Positions 1 to 7,078 of a stretch of DNA of 64,000 bases are shown here, one piece after another. Position 1 is the first letter of the stretch. Every line of letters starts with the position of its first letter. This DNA is from Nocardioides sp. Root682 (GTDB lineage: Bacteria > Actinomycetota > Actinomycetes > Propionibacteriales > Nocardioidaceae), in contig NZ_LMHJ01000003.1 of the NCBI RefSeq assembly GCF_001427795.1, positions 237,612-301,611 on the forward strand, in the 5' to 3' direction. The notes under the pieces were generated by a model. The model saw only the letters and a list, made by a program, of their open reading frames with translations. It searched no databases and was not told where the DNA came from. Position numbers and translations under genes: made by a program.

Positions 1-801
1 CGTATCCATCGCAAGTTCGAGTTCGGACGACTGGTTGACCTCTGGATGCTCGACGAACGGTCGTACCGCGACGAGCAACCGGCCAGCGCCCTTCTTGGCT
101 ACGTTTCGGTGGATCGGGCGGTGACGGACCCTGATCGCACCATGCTCGGCCGATCCCAACGGGACTGGCTGGTCGGTGGAGTCAGGAGCTCGACCGCGAC
201 GTGGCAGGTGCTGGGCAACCAGGTGCCGTTCTTCCCGCTCCAGGTCGGGCCGGCCCTACCTGGACAGGTGGCTGCGCTGTTGAAGCCCCTGGCCGGCAAC
301 ATCCCCCTTGCCGTTCCGCCAGCGCTGTACGTCGACGATTGGAACGGGTACCAGGCAGAACGGCAGCATCTCGCGAAGGCCTTCGAGGGCGAGGCGAACG
401 TCGTCGTGCTCACGGGCGACGTGCACGAGACCTTCGTCTGCGACATTCCCAAGGACGCCGGCAGCTACCTGCTGACCCGCGCCTCCAACGCCGTCGAGTT
501 CATCGTTCCGGGGGTCAGCTCCCCATCGATCGCGCGCGGGCTCAACACGGTGGCCACACCTGTGGGCAACCTCGTCGACACCATCCTCGAGACCAACCTC
601 GCGCTGGGCAGCCCCTGGGTGAAGTATCATGAGGGTTTTGCGAACGGATTCGGCGTCGTCGACTTCACGGAGTCGCGCGTGCACTGCGACATGTGGCACC
701 TCGACGATGTCACGGACCCACGCTCAGGAGCACGGGTGGCGGTCTCGTACGCATCCAGGCGGGGGACTAGGCGAGCGGTACGGGTACAAGCCGCGCTCTA
801 G
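1..801 (+). CDS. PhoD-like alkaline phosphatase/phosphodiesterase, 5'-truncated by window edge
   Basis: The reading frame is open from the first base of the window, so the N-terminus lies outside; 266 residues are visible. The visible part resembles the C-terminal half of PhoD-type metallophosphatases, which are secreted phosphodiesterases/phosphomonoesterases. An early FGRLVDLWMLDERSYRD segment matches the usual 'F..L.DL.MLD.R.YR' block. A WQVLGNQVPF block and the metal-binding block LTGDVHETF (GDxH) follow. The C-terminal stretch on 'sites for ligands' ends in a short tail. The gene ends 16 bp before the convergent SDR gene. Without the N-terminus, a Tat signal (usual in PhoD) cannot be checked. 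The family call is firm; the substrate is not. Confidence 0.8.
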   Translation, partial: RIHRKFEFGRLVDLWMLDERSYRDEQPASALLGYVSVDRAVTDPDRTMLGRSQRDWLVGGVRSSTATWQVLGNQVPFFPLQVGPALPGQVAALLKPLAGNIPLAVPPALYVDDWNGYQAERQHLAKAFEGEANVVVLTGDVHETFVCDIPKDAGSYLLTRASNAVEFIVPGVSSPSIARGLNTVATPVGNLVDTILETNLALGSPWVKYHEGFANGFGVVDFTESRVHCDMWHLDDVTDPRSGARVAVSYASRRGTRRAVRVQAAL

Positions 802-817
802 CCCTTTGAGCCCAAGG

Positions 818-1585
818 TCAGCGTCGGGGGTTCAGTAGTGGTTCGGTCCCGCCGTCAGCGACCAGGACCGCCCCGACCACCAGCGAGGCCGCATCGGACA
901 TCAGGAAGTTGATGGCAGCGGCGACTTCATCCGCCCGTCCATCGCGGCCCAGCGGACTGGGATAGGCGTCAGCGAAGACGCCGAGCTCGGGGTCTTCGCG
1001 AAGCCGGTCCGTCATGGGCGTTGCGATCAGCCCCGGCGCCACGGCGTTCACGCGGATCCCGCAGCCCGCCCATTCGGGGCCGATGCCCTCGCGCCGGGCC
1101 CACCACGCGAGGGCGGCCTTGCTCGCCGGATAGATGTGTACGGCGTCGTGCGTGGCGGCGAGCTCGCGGGCCTTGTCCTCGTCCCCGTCGAGACATGCGT
1201 CGGCGACGTCCTCGGGCCAGCCGGGTTGACACGCCGTCGAATTCGATGACAGCAGCACGACGCTCGCGCCACTGGCGGCGGCCAGTTGGGGCCGGAGTTG
1301 CGTCACGAGAGAGATGGCACCGAAGTAATTCACCGACACCACGAGCTTGGAGTCGACTCCGGTCAGGCCAGCGACGCCCGCGCAGGGCACGACACCGTGC
1401 ACGACGTCTGTGAGTCGCCGGACGCCCTGTGCAGCGCTCGCGCGGCCATCCGGGGTGGCGAGATCGGCGACCACGTCGGCGTCGTACAGGTCGATCCCGA
1501 TCACCCTGTGGCCGCCTGCCCGGAACAGGGCTGACGTGGCGGCGCCGATCCCCGACGCGCTGCCGGAAACGACGAAGGTGCTCAT
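818..1585 (-). CDS. Short-chain dehydrogenase/reductase (SDR 1)
   Basis: A 255-residue classical SDR, an NAD(P)-dependent oxidoreductase of unknown substrate. The Rossmann motif GSASGIG is at residues 8-14. The catalytic serines lie in LLSSNS (about 111-116), and the active-site Y152-x3-K156 is intact in IYPASKAAL. The start at 1585 is chosen because its ATG overlaps the TGA of the upstream propeller gene (ATGA), which implies translational coupling; a longer frame to 1708 would lie inside that gene. It is a close paralogue of the SDR at 6065-6955, and both lie behind the same palindromic operator. The pairing suggests oxidation/reduction of a hydroxylated lipid- or steroid-like compound, but that is a guess. 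Confidence 0.88.
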   Translation of the reverse strand: MSTFVVSGSASGIGAATSALFRAGGHRVIGIDLYDADVVADLATPDGRASAAQGVRRLTDVVHGVVPCAGVAGLTGVDSKLVVSVNYFGAISLVTQLRPQLAAASGASVVLLSSNSTACQPGWPEDVADACLDGDEDKARELAATHDAVHIYPASKAALAWWARREGIGPEWAGCGIRVNAVAPGLIATPMTDRLREDPELGVFADAYPSPLGRDGRADEVAAAINFLMSDAASLVVGAVLVADGGTEPLLNPRR

Positions 1586-3102
1586 GGGCGGTCCTTCAGG
1601 CGAACCATTCCGGTCAGCGTCGCGATGTACGCCGCCCCGTCCGGACCGAGATAGATCGCGGCGTAGTGGTTGTTCCACTGGATGCCGGTACCGGTGAGCT
1701 TGCTCCACGCGGTCTTTCCGGTCCGAATGTCGATGGCCGTCAGGTACCAGGCGTCAAGGGTGTCGCGCCTCGGTGGCTTCGTGTAGGCGTAGAGCAGGCC
1801 GTTGCCCAGCGAGGCCTTGGCCACCGAGGTGGGCGCGACCGAATTATTTGTCCACGCGACCGGACAGCCGCCATCCTCGATCATCACCCGCGAGATGCCG
1901 GCCGTCGTGCTGCGGCCGAGGAGGGTGGAGAGGGGGCTGGTGTAGCCGTAGTTGTTCTCGACCATCACCGAGTTCCCAGCGGCGACGAGGCTGTTCTCCG
2001 TCGCGCTCGCCCCGTCGCCGAAGACCGGGGTCGTGCAGTGCAGCCGGTTGGTCACACCGGTCCGCCGGTCGTAGACGAGGACGTTCATGCGCGGCTCGGC
2101 GTTGTCCGTCACGGCGATCCAGCGGTCCCCGATCAGGGTCGGGGAGGTGCCCGAACCCTGAGAGAGCTGGCCCGGCTTGGTGCGGTTGCCACGATCGTAG
2201 GTTTCTCGCCAGGTGACGGTGGGTGTCCCGTCGACAGCTGCGTCGAAGCGGTAGGTCGCGTGTGTCGTCACGGCGTACACGCCGCCGGTCTCGTCGGCGG
2301 AGACGGAGTTGAAGATGTCCTCAGTGGTGCTCAGGGTGTGCACCGCTCCCGTCGCCAGGTCGAGGGTCCCGACCACGCCCGACTGGGTGAAGAACCAGGC
2401 GCGGCCGGCCCAGTCGAGAGTCAGCGCGACCAGGCAGTCGTCCGGGTCGGCCAAGTGGGTGGCGAGCGGCCAGGATCGTTCCTTGGCCAGGCCGCTCTCA
2501 CCCGTCTGGACGACCTCCCATATCTCGCCGCTGGTCGTGAGCGCGAGGGCGCGATCGTCGGCGGTCAGTACGAAATAACTACCACCACACAGGTCGGTCA
2601 GTGGATTGGACGCGGAGAGCAGGTTGCGTCCAGGCATCGGCAACTCCGCCATGGGCGTCAGCGTGGTCGGGTCGATCAGCATCATCGTGAATCCGTCGAG
2701 ACCGCCGCAGAGTGCCTCAATGCGGCCCCGCGAATCGAAAGTAACCGTGGCGCATTCACGGACTCCGTACATCGCGGAGGTGACCCTGGGACTCTTGCCC
2801 AGCGGACCGGATCCGCTGTAGGCGTCCGAGCTGTAGCTGTCGTTGTGCATGCTGCTGCGCCCGTTGTCGGCGAGATGCGGATTCTGCGGGATGGGCGGAT
2901 GCGCGATCGGCTGAGGTGTGGCCGGGCTCCCGACGTAGGACGGCACCAGCAGGTCCGTTGGCAGCGAAGGGATCGGCACCCCGCGCAATGCTGGGATCGG
3001 CGGCAACGTCAGGCCGTCGGCCATGGCCGACGAGGACTGGCCGACGACGGCGAGGGCGACGCTGAGCCCGAGGCCGAGCACAGCGAGCGAGCGTGAAGTC
3101 AT
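1582..3102 (-). CDS. Secreted PQQ/WD-like beta-propeller protein
   Basis: 506 residues with a cleavable signal peptide: a hydrophobic run in the first 25 residues and an SSSAMADG cleavage region. The mature part has repeated beta-strand blocks with W/DxxTG elements, as in PQQ-like quinoprotein propellers (for example TLDLATGAVHTL and AIDIRTGKTAWSKL). I see no heme or enzyme motif. The start at 3102 is fixed by promoter architecture: a -10 box TACTAT ends 5 nt before the ATG, so the mRNA is probably leaderless. The perfect palindrome GTAACCATATGGTTAC sits 8 nt upstream and overlaps the promoter. The gene is the first of a two-gene operon with the SDR (4-bp overlap). Its function is unknown; a periplasmic or extracellular binding or dehydrogenase partner is possible. 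Confidence 0.8.
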   Translation of the reverse strand: MTSRSLAVLGLGLSVALAVVGQSSSAMADGLTLPPIPALRGVPIPSLPTDLLVPSYVGSPATPQPIAHPPIPQNPHLADNGRSSMHNDSYSSDAYSGSGPLGKSPRVTSAMYGVRECATVTFDSRGRIEALCGGLDGFTMMLIDPTTLTPMAELPMPGRNLLSASNPLTDLCGGSYFVLTADDRALALTTSGEIWEVVQTGESGLAKERSWPLATHLADPDDCLVALTLDWAGRAWFFTQSGVVGTLDLATGAVHTLSTTEDIFNSVSADETGGVYAVTTHATYRFDAAVDGTPTVTWRETYDRGNRTKPGQLSQGSGTSPTLIGDRWIAVTDNAEPRMNVLVYDRRTGVTNRLHCTTPVFGDGASATENSLVAAGNSVMVENNYGYTSPLSTLLGRSTTAGISRVMIEDGGCPVAWTNNSVAPTSVAKASLGNGLLYAYTKPPRRDTLDAWYLTAIDIRTGKTAWSKLTGTGIQWNNHYAAIYLGPDGAAYIATLTGMVRLKDRP

Positions 3103-3110
3103 GGCTTATA

Positions 3111-3126
3111 GTAACCATATGGTTAC
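3111..3126. promoter_or_regulatory. TetR-type operator, perfect 16-bp palindrome
   Basis: GTAACCATATGGTTAC is an exact inverted repeat immediately upstream of the leaderless propeller/SDR operon. The -10 hexamer TACTAT begins within its right end on the minus strand, so a bound repressor would block RNA polymerase. It is the best match to the motif repeated at 6965, 6987, 7001, 11221, 11244, 11286, 42106, 42128, 42586 and 42609. Confidence 0.8.
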
Positions 3127-3161
3127 GACAGGTCAATGAGTGATCGACGTAACACTTCATG

Positions 3162-3242
3162 TAACGGTCGCCACAACGGTCGCTTGGCACCGTGCGTGGC
3201 ACCTTCCGCACAGCGGACCATGACAGCGGTGTTGCGTAGCGC
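3162..3242 (+). promoter_or_regulatory. Putative SARP-type promoter of the ricin-lectin gene (two box pairs)
   Basis: TAACGG at 3162 and CAACGG at 3174 form a 12-bp-spaced direct repeat, but only a poor -10 follows. A second pair, CAGCGG at 3211 and 3224 (13-bp spacing), is followed 7 bp later by TAGCGC at 3237, the better -10 candidate. The start codon at 3285 is about 43 bp further. This is the least regular member of the box family seen in this window. Confidence 0.45.
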
Positions 3243-3284
3243 AGTGCATCGTCGAAGTGGTCCGGCGACCTAGGAGTCACACCG

Positions 3285-5588
3285 TTGAACCACTTCCTTC
3301 GCTCGTCCCGTTCCCGATTCGTTGGTCTGGCGATGGCCGCAGTCTCCGTCGGGCTGGTGCTCGGCGGCACGGATGTCGGTGCCGCTGCTCCCACCGCAGT
3401 TCCTCGGCCGGTCACTGCAGCCGCGGTCGCATCCTCCGACGACCCCGACAGCCTTCCGGAGATCCTGAAGGATCGCGAATGCGGGAAGACGAAGGGCTAC
3501 CTGTGGGTCGGCGGCATGACCATCATGAGCTTGCTTCCGGGGGTGAGCATCCTCTCGCCGCTCGGGTTCGCCTCCGCATTGGGCACGATCGGGTACTACG
3601 GCACCTGTGTCCTGGGCGTGAACGAGGCCAGCACCCTGGTCCTGATGATCAAGGACATGGAGCGCGCGGCCGGCGCCGTCGTCGACCAGCAAGCACTGCA
3701 GAGCGTCTATGCGCGGTCCACGGATCTCATGCGCACGCTGGAGCGTGAACGGCCGAATCTCGAGAAGGTCGACACCATGACGTCGGCGGAGCGCGCCGGC
3801 TTCGCCATCGTGATCCAGACCGTCGGCAACAGCGCCTCGCTGCTGGAGGCGGAACTCGAGAACCTCCCGTGGCAGGCGCTCCCGGCGGTCGCCGTGGTCG
3901 GTGCAGTGAAGAACGGTGCCTACGCGCTGTCGTACCTGCTGAGCCCGCCAGGACTGAACAAGGATCACCTCAGGAAGGTCGTGATGCCGGCTGAGCTCGA
4001 AGAGACGCGGCAGTTGGTGGCGACGCAGGAGGCGCGTTACACACGGTTCGTGACTGACGAGGTGTCGTTGAGGCGGGAGTCGCGGTCGGGCCAGGAGCCG
4101 ACGATTCTCGCGCGAGCCACGCGAGGGAACGGGCGCTTCGTCTACAGCAAGGACTGGACCTGCACGAAGTCAATCTTCGGGAATGGCTGCGATCTGTTCA
4201 GCCAACGGCGAACCGAGTTCTTCGCTGCCGCACTCGCCAAGCACCGGGAGGTGCGGCACGCCATCGGGGGAGTATTGGCCGACGACTACCTGCAGTTCAA
4301 GAACGAGTTGGACATGTATCGGGGCAAGTCATTCTTCCTCATCAACAACAGGTCGCAGCGCACCGGGACCACGGTGGCGAGCATCAGGTACACGTGCCTC
4401 GACGTGAAGGGCAGCCCGGGCAAGGCTGCGGGAACACCCGTGCAACTGGCGGACTGCCAGTTCGCACAAGCGGGGACGAGCGGAGCCCCGTCGACGGATC
4501 AGGTGTGGCGCTTCGTGCAGGGCACGGGGCGCCTGCAAAATTTGCTGTCCGGTCGTTGTCTGGATGTGGCGGGACCTGCGTCGCAGCAGGCCGAGGGCAG
4601 CAACGTGGTGCTCTCCGACTGTGTTGCCGGGAGCTCGCCCGAACATGCCGACCAGCAGTGGGGGATGCACCCACTGGGCTACCTCGTCAACCTGTCCAGC
4701 GGTCGGTGCCTGGACATGACCGGTGCCGCCACGATCGACAACGGCGCGCTCGCGCGGGTCACCACCTGTGAGTACGCATCCAGTCCCATGCCGCGCCCGG
4801 TCTTTCCCTTCGCCGGAGGCGTCAAGGGCTATGACAACTTCGACGGCTACGAGGGCATCGGCACGTCGACCGGCATCGACGGTGGAGACCCCGCCACCGA
4901 CCAGTCGTGGAGCCTGGGGTACGTCGGGATCCGGACCGGACCGCTGGCCAGCCAGGGGATCGGTAGAGACCGTCTACTGCCCGCTCCGCCGCCGCCGTAC
5001 GACCCGGCCGATGCTGTTGTGCCCGAGGTGATCGTGGACACGACCCCGCCGGAGTTGGCGATCTCGGATCTCGTCCAACGGGAGGGTACGACCAGTGCGG
5101 TCGTGGAGTACTCGGTCGATGAGACCGCGCAGCGGGTGGAGTGCCGCGTTGACGACGAGGAGTTCGTCCCCTGCTCCTCCGGGTACGAGACGGCCCCGCT
5201 GGCACACGGCGAGCACCGGTTGACCGTTCGTGCCGTCGACGAAGCAGAAAACGCTGCATCGGACCAGGCGACGGTGGTGATCGATGCTGCCGCGCCGGTG
5301 ACCACGATCGTGTCAGGCCCGAGCGGGACGACGACGACGGTAGATGCGGTCGTCTTCACGTTCGCCAGTTCCAAGCCCGCATCCACCTACGCATGCAGGC
5401 TGGACGAAGGAGCTTTCGCGCCGTGCACCTCCCCGACCGACTATGGCCGGCTGGCCGCGGGCACGCACACGTTCGAAGTGCGCGCAGCCAGCAACCACAA
5501 CGGGCTCACCGACCCAGCCGGCGCCAAGCGCTCCTGGACCGTGCGCAAGTGCCTGCTTGCCTTCCCGGGGCAGCCGTGCCTCTTGTGA
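3285..5588 (+). CDS. Secreted ricin-B-lectin and Ig-like domain protein
   Basis: 767 residues starting at a TTG with a good ribosome site (AGGAG, 8 nt upstream). A signal peptide covers about residues 1-35. Residues 40-340 are a largely helical region of unknown family with a GxxxG-rich hydrophobic patch (75-110). Residues about 355-560 form a ricin-type beta-trefoil with QxW-like elements (DQVWRF, DQQWGM) and repeated SGRCLDV/SGRCLDM blocks, which bind sugars in related proteins. Residues about 615-750 carry two Ig-like repeats, each with the pattern C-R-(V/L)-D-x2-x-F-x-P-C. No catalytic motif is visible. The protein is probably a cell-surface or extracellular carbohydrate-binding protein. 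The gene is preceded by the SARP-like boxes and followed by a lone box pair and a terminator. Confidence 0.8.
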   Translation: MNHFLRSSRSRFVGLAMAAVSVGLVLGGTDVGAAAPTAVPRPVTAAAVASSDDPDSLPEILKDRECGKTKGYLWVGGMTIMSLLPGVSILSPLGFASALGTIGYYGTCVLGVNEASTLVLMIKDMERAAGAVVDQQALQSVYARSTDLMRTLERERPNLEKVDTMTSAERAGFAIVIQTVGNSASLLEAELENLPWQALPAVAVVGAVKNGAYALSYLLSPPGLNKDHLRKVVMPAELEETRQLVATQEARYTRFVTDEVSLRRESRSGQEPTILARATRGNGRFVYSKDWTCTKSIFGNGCDLFSQRRTEFFAAALAKHREVRHAIGGVLADDYLQFKNELDMYRGKSFFLINNRSQRTGTTVASIRYTCLDVKGSPGKAAGTPVQLADCQFAQAGTSGAPSTDQVWRFVQGTGRLQNLLSGRCLDVAGPASQQAEGSNVVLSDCVAGSSPEHADQQWGMHPLGYLVNLSSGRCLDMTGAATIDNGALARVTTCEYASSPMPRPVFPFAGGVKGYDNFDGYEGIGTSTGIDGGDPATDQSWSLGYVGIRTGPLASQGIGRDRLLPAPPPPYDPADAVVPEVIVDTTPPELAISDLVQREGTTSAVVEYSVDETAQRVECRVDDEEFVPCSSGYETAPLAHGEHRLTVRAVDEAENAASDQATVVIDAAAPVTTIVSGPSGTTTTVDAVVFTFASSKPASTYACRLDEGAFAPCTSPTDYGRLAAGTHTFEVRAASNHNGLTDPAGAKRSWTVRKCLLAFPGQPCLL

Positions 5589-5602
5589 ATCACCCCGAAC
5601 TG

Positions 5603-5634
5603 CAACGGTCTCTGCAACGTTGGCCTGCGATGCT
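5603..5634 (+). promoter_or_regulatory. SARP-type direct-repeat promoter without a clear downstream gene
   Basis: CAACGG (5603) and CAACGT (5615) are spaced 12 bp, with GATGCT as -10 candidate at 5629, 8 bp after the second repeat. No credible start codon and ribosome site follow on the plus strand before the strong hairpin at 5752-5800. It may therefore drive a short untranslated RNA of about 160 nt, or be a relic. Confidence 0.5.
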
Positions 5635-5751
5635 GGAATCAGCCGCCGGACCGGAGACAGTCGGGCGGCGCCGGACCCCTCACCGTTGACAGTCGTGGAA
5701 CCTTCCCCCGGGTGACCCGGCGCGTCTGCACCATACGGAGAAGCCGGCTTG

Positions 5752-5800
5752 GCGGGCCACCCTGGAACCCAACCCCATCCTGAGATCCAGGGTGGCCCGC
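5752..5800. terminator. Strong bidirectional hairpin terminator
   Basis: A perfect 15-bp inverted repeat (arms 5752-5766 and 5786-5800, GCGGGCCACCCTGGA and its complement) with a 19-nt loop. It lies between the plus-strand lectin gene/orphan promoter and the convergent minus-strand SDR 2 cluster. It lacks a long T tract, as is usual in actinobacteria. Confidence 0.75.
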
Positions 5801-5811
5801 GTTCTCGGCTT

Positions 5812-6021
5812 TCAGGACGTCCGGAGGAAGGCGTCGGCTTGGTTGCGCAGTGCGACGGCCGCGGCGCGATGGCCGATGGCAGACGGGGGATGGGGTGCCC
5901 AGTAGGGAACGGCTGCCGCTTCGGACAACGCGATGGCGTCCTCGTGTCGAGCAAGGTCCAACAGGATCTGGCGCAGCCGGATCGCGACCGTGGAATCCGG
6001 GGCTTCAGCGTCGCTCGTCAT
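5812..6021 (-). CDS. Small hypothetical protein downstream of SDR 2
   Basis: 69 residues, starting 43 bp after the SDR 2 stop on the same strand and ending just before the shared terminator. It fits as the last gene of that transcript. The composition is plausible for a soluble alpha-helical protein (alanine- and arginine-rich, IRLRQILLDLARHEDAIAL helix). I recognise no family. The ribosome site is weak (GATGAG about 4 nt before the ATG). Reading-frame position and operon placement support it, but it could be chance. Confidence 0.45.
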   Translation of the reverse strand: MTSDAEAPDSTVAIRLRQILLDLARHEDAIALSEAAAVPYWAPHPPSAIGHRAAAVALRNQADAFLRTS

Positions 6022-6064
6022 GGCTCATCGTCTGTGTGTGTGGTGCGAGTCGAGGTGTCCTAGA

Positions 6065-6955
6065 TCAGGACGCGGCCGTCACGGGGGTCCATGAACTGGC
6101 GCTTGCTGCTCGCTCGTTGTAGGAAGGCTCGGCCCACAGGTCGCACGCCATCGGGTCGGGCCGCATCGGATGCAGCATGGCGTCGGAGCCGCCGTCGATG
6201 AAGACGACAGATCCGACCATCAGGCTCGCCGCGTCGGAGAGGAGCAGGCCGACCATCGCGGCAACCTCGTCGGGGCGGCCGGGTCGGCCCATGGCGGTGG
6301 GATAGCTCTCGTCGAACACATCCACCTCCGAGTCCTCCGGGAGACGGTCTGTCATGGGCGCAGTGGTGGGGCCTGGGGCCACGGCATTGATCCGAATGCC
6401 GGCGTCGATCCAGTCGGGGCCGACACCTGCTTTCCGGGCCCACCACGCGAGTGCTGCCTTCGTTGCCGGGAAGACGCGGACGGCATCGATGTCAGCAGCA
6501 GCTTTGCAGGCCGCCTCCTCGTCGTCGCGCAGGCATTCTTCGGCCACCGGCAGGTACCAGCCCGGCTGGCAGGTCACCGAGTTGGACGAGATCAACACGA
6601 CACTGGCACGGCCCGCGGCCGCCAGTTCACTGCGAAGTCCGCGAACCAGAGCCAGTGCGCCGAAGTAGTTGACCGAAACCAGGCGTTCAGGGTCGAGGCC
6701 GCTGAGTCCGGCGATCCCGGCGCAGGGGACCAAGCCGTGGATCACCTCGGCCTGGGCCTTGATCTGCTCGATCGCATCGGCGCGGCCCTCCGTTGTTGCC
6801 AGGTCGGCGACAACCTCGGCGTCGTGCAGGTCGACGCCGATCACCCGGTGATCCTGTCGGCGCAACATTGCCGTCGTTGCTGCTCCGATGCCGCTCGCCG
6901 AGCCAGAGACGACGTACGTGCGGGCCATCGGGAGTTCCTGGATTCGACGTGTCAT
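6065..6955 (-). CDS. SDR-family protein (SDR 2) lacking the catalytic tyrosine
   Basis: 296 residues, clearly paralogous to the SDR at 818-1585 along its whole length (shared GSASGIGAAT, VNYFGA, CQPGW and KAALAWWAR blocks), plus a 30-residue C-terminal extension. Counting from the second methionine, the active-site motif reads F153-P-A-T-K157 instead of Y-x3-K; the codon is TTC. It may therefore be non-catalytic, or use a different residue. The start at 6955 is preferred because a -10 box (TAACGT) ends 6 nt before that ATG and overlaps the palindromic operator, giving a leaderless mRNA as in the propeller and TetR genes. An internal ATG at 6928 with AGGA upstream is the alternative. Confidence 0.82.
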   Translation of the reverse strand: MTRRIQELPMARTYVVSGSASGIGAATTAMLRRQDHRVIGVDLHDAEVVADLATTEGRADAIEQIKAQAEVIHGLVPCAGIAGLSGLDPERLVSVNYFGALALVRGLRSELAAAGRASVVLISSNSVTCQPGWYLPVAEECLRDDEEAACKAAADIDAVRVFPATKAALAWWARKAGVGPDWIDAGIRINAVAPGPTTAPMTDRLPEDSEVDVFDESYPTAMGRPGRPDEVAAMVGLLLSDAASLMVGSVVFIDGGSDAMLHPMRPDPMACDLWAEPSYNERAASASSWTPVTAAS

Positions 6956-6964
6956 GGCAAGACG

Positions 6965-7016
6965 TTAACCAATAGGTTACGCAACGTCAACCACTTGGTT
7001 ACAACCATTTGGTTAC
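6965..7016. promoter_or_regulatory. Cluster of three TetR-type operators upstream of SDR 2
   Basis: Three copies of the palindrome family: TTAACCAATAGGTTAC (6965-6980), TCAACCACTTGGTTAC (6987-7002) and ACAACCATTTGGTTAC (7001-7016). The first two are 22 bp apart, about two helical turns, which would put two dimers on one DNA face. The first overlaps the leaderless -10 of SDR 2. Confidence 0.75.
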
Positions 7017-7078
7017 ACTCGAGAATCGGGGCGTGGCCGACCTGCGGCCGCAGGGTGGAGCCGGTTGTCGAGCCCACC

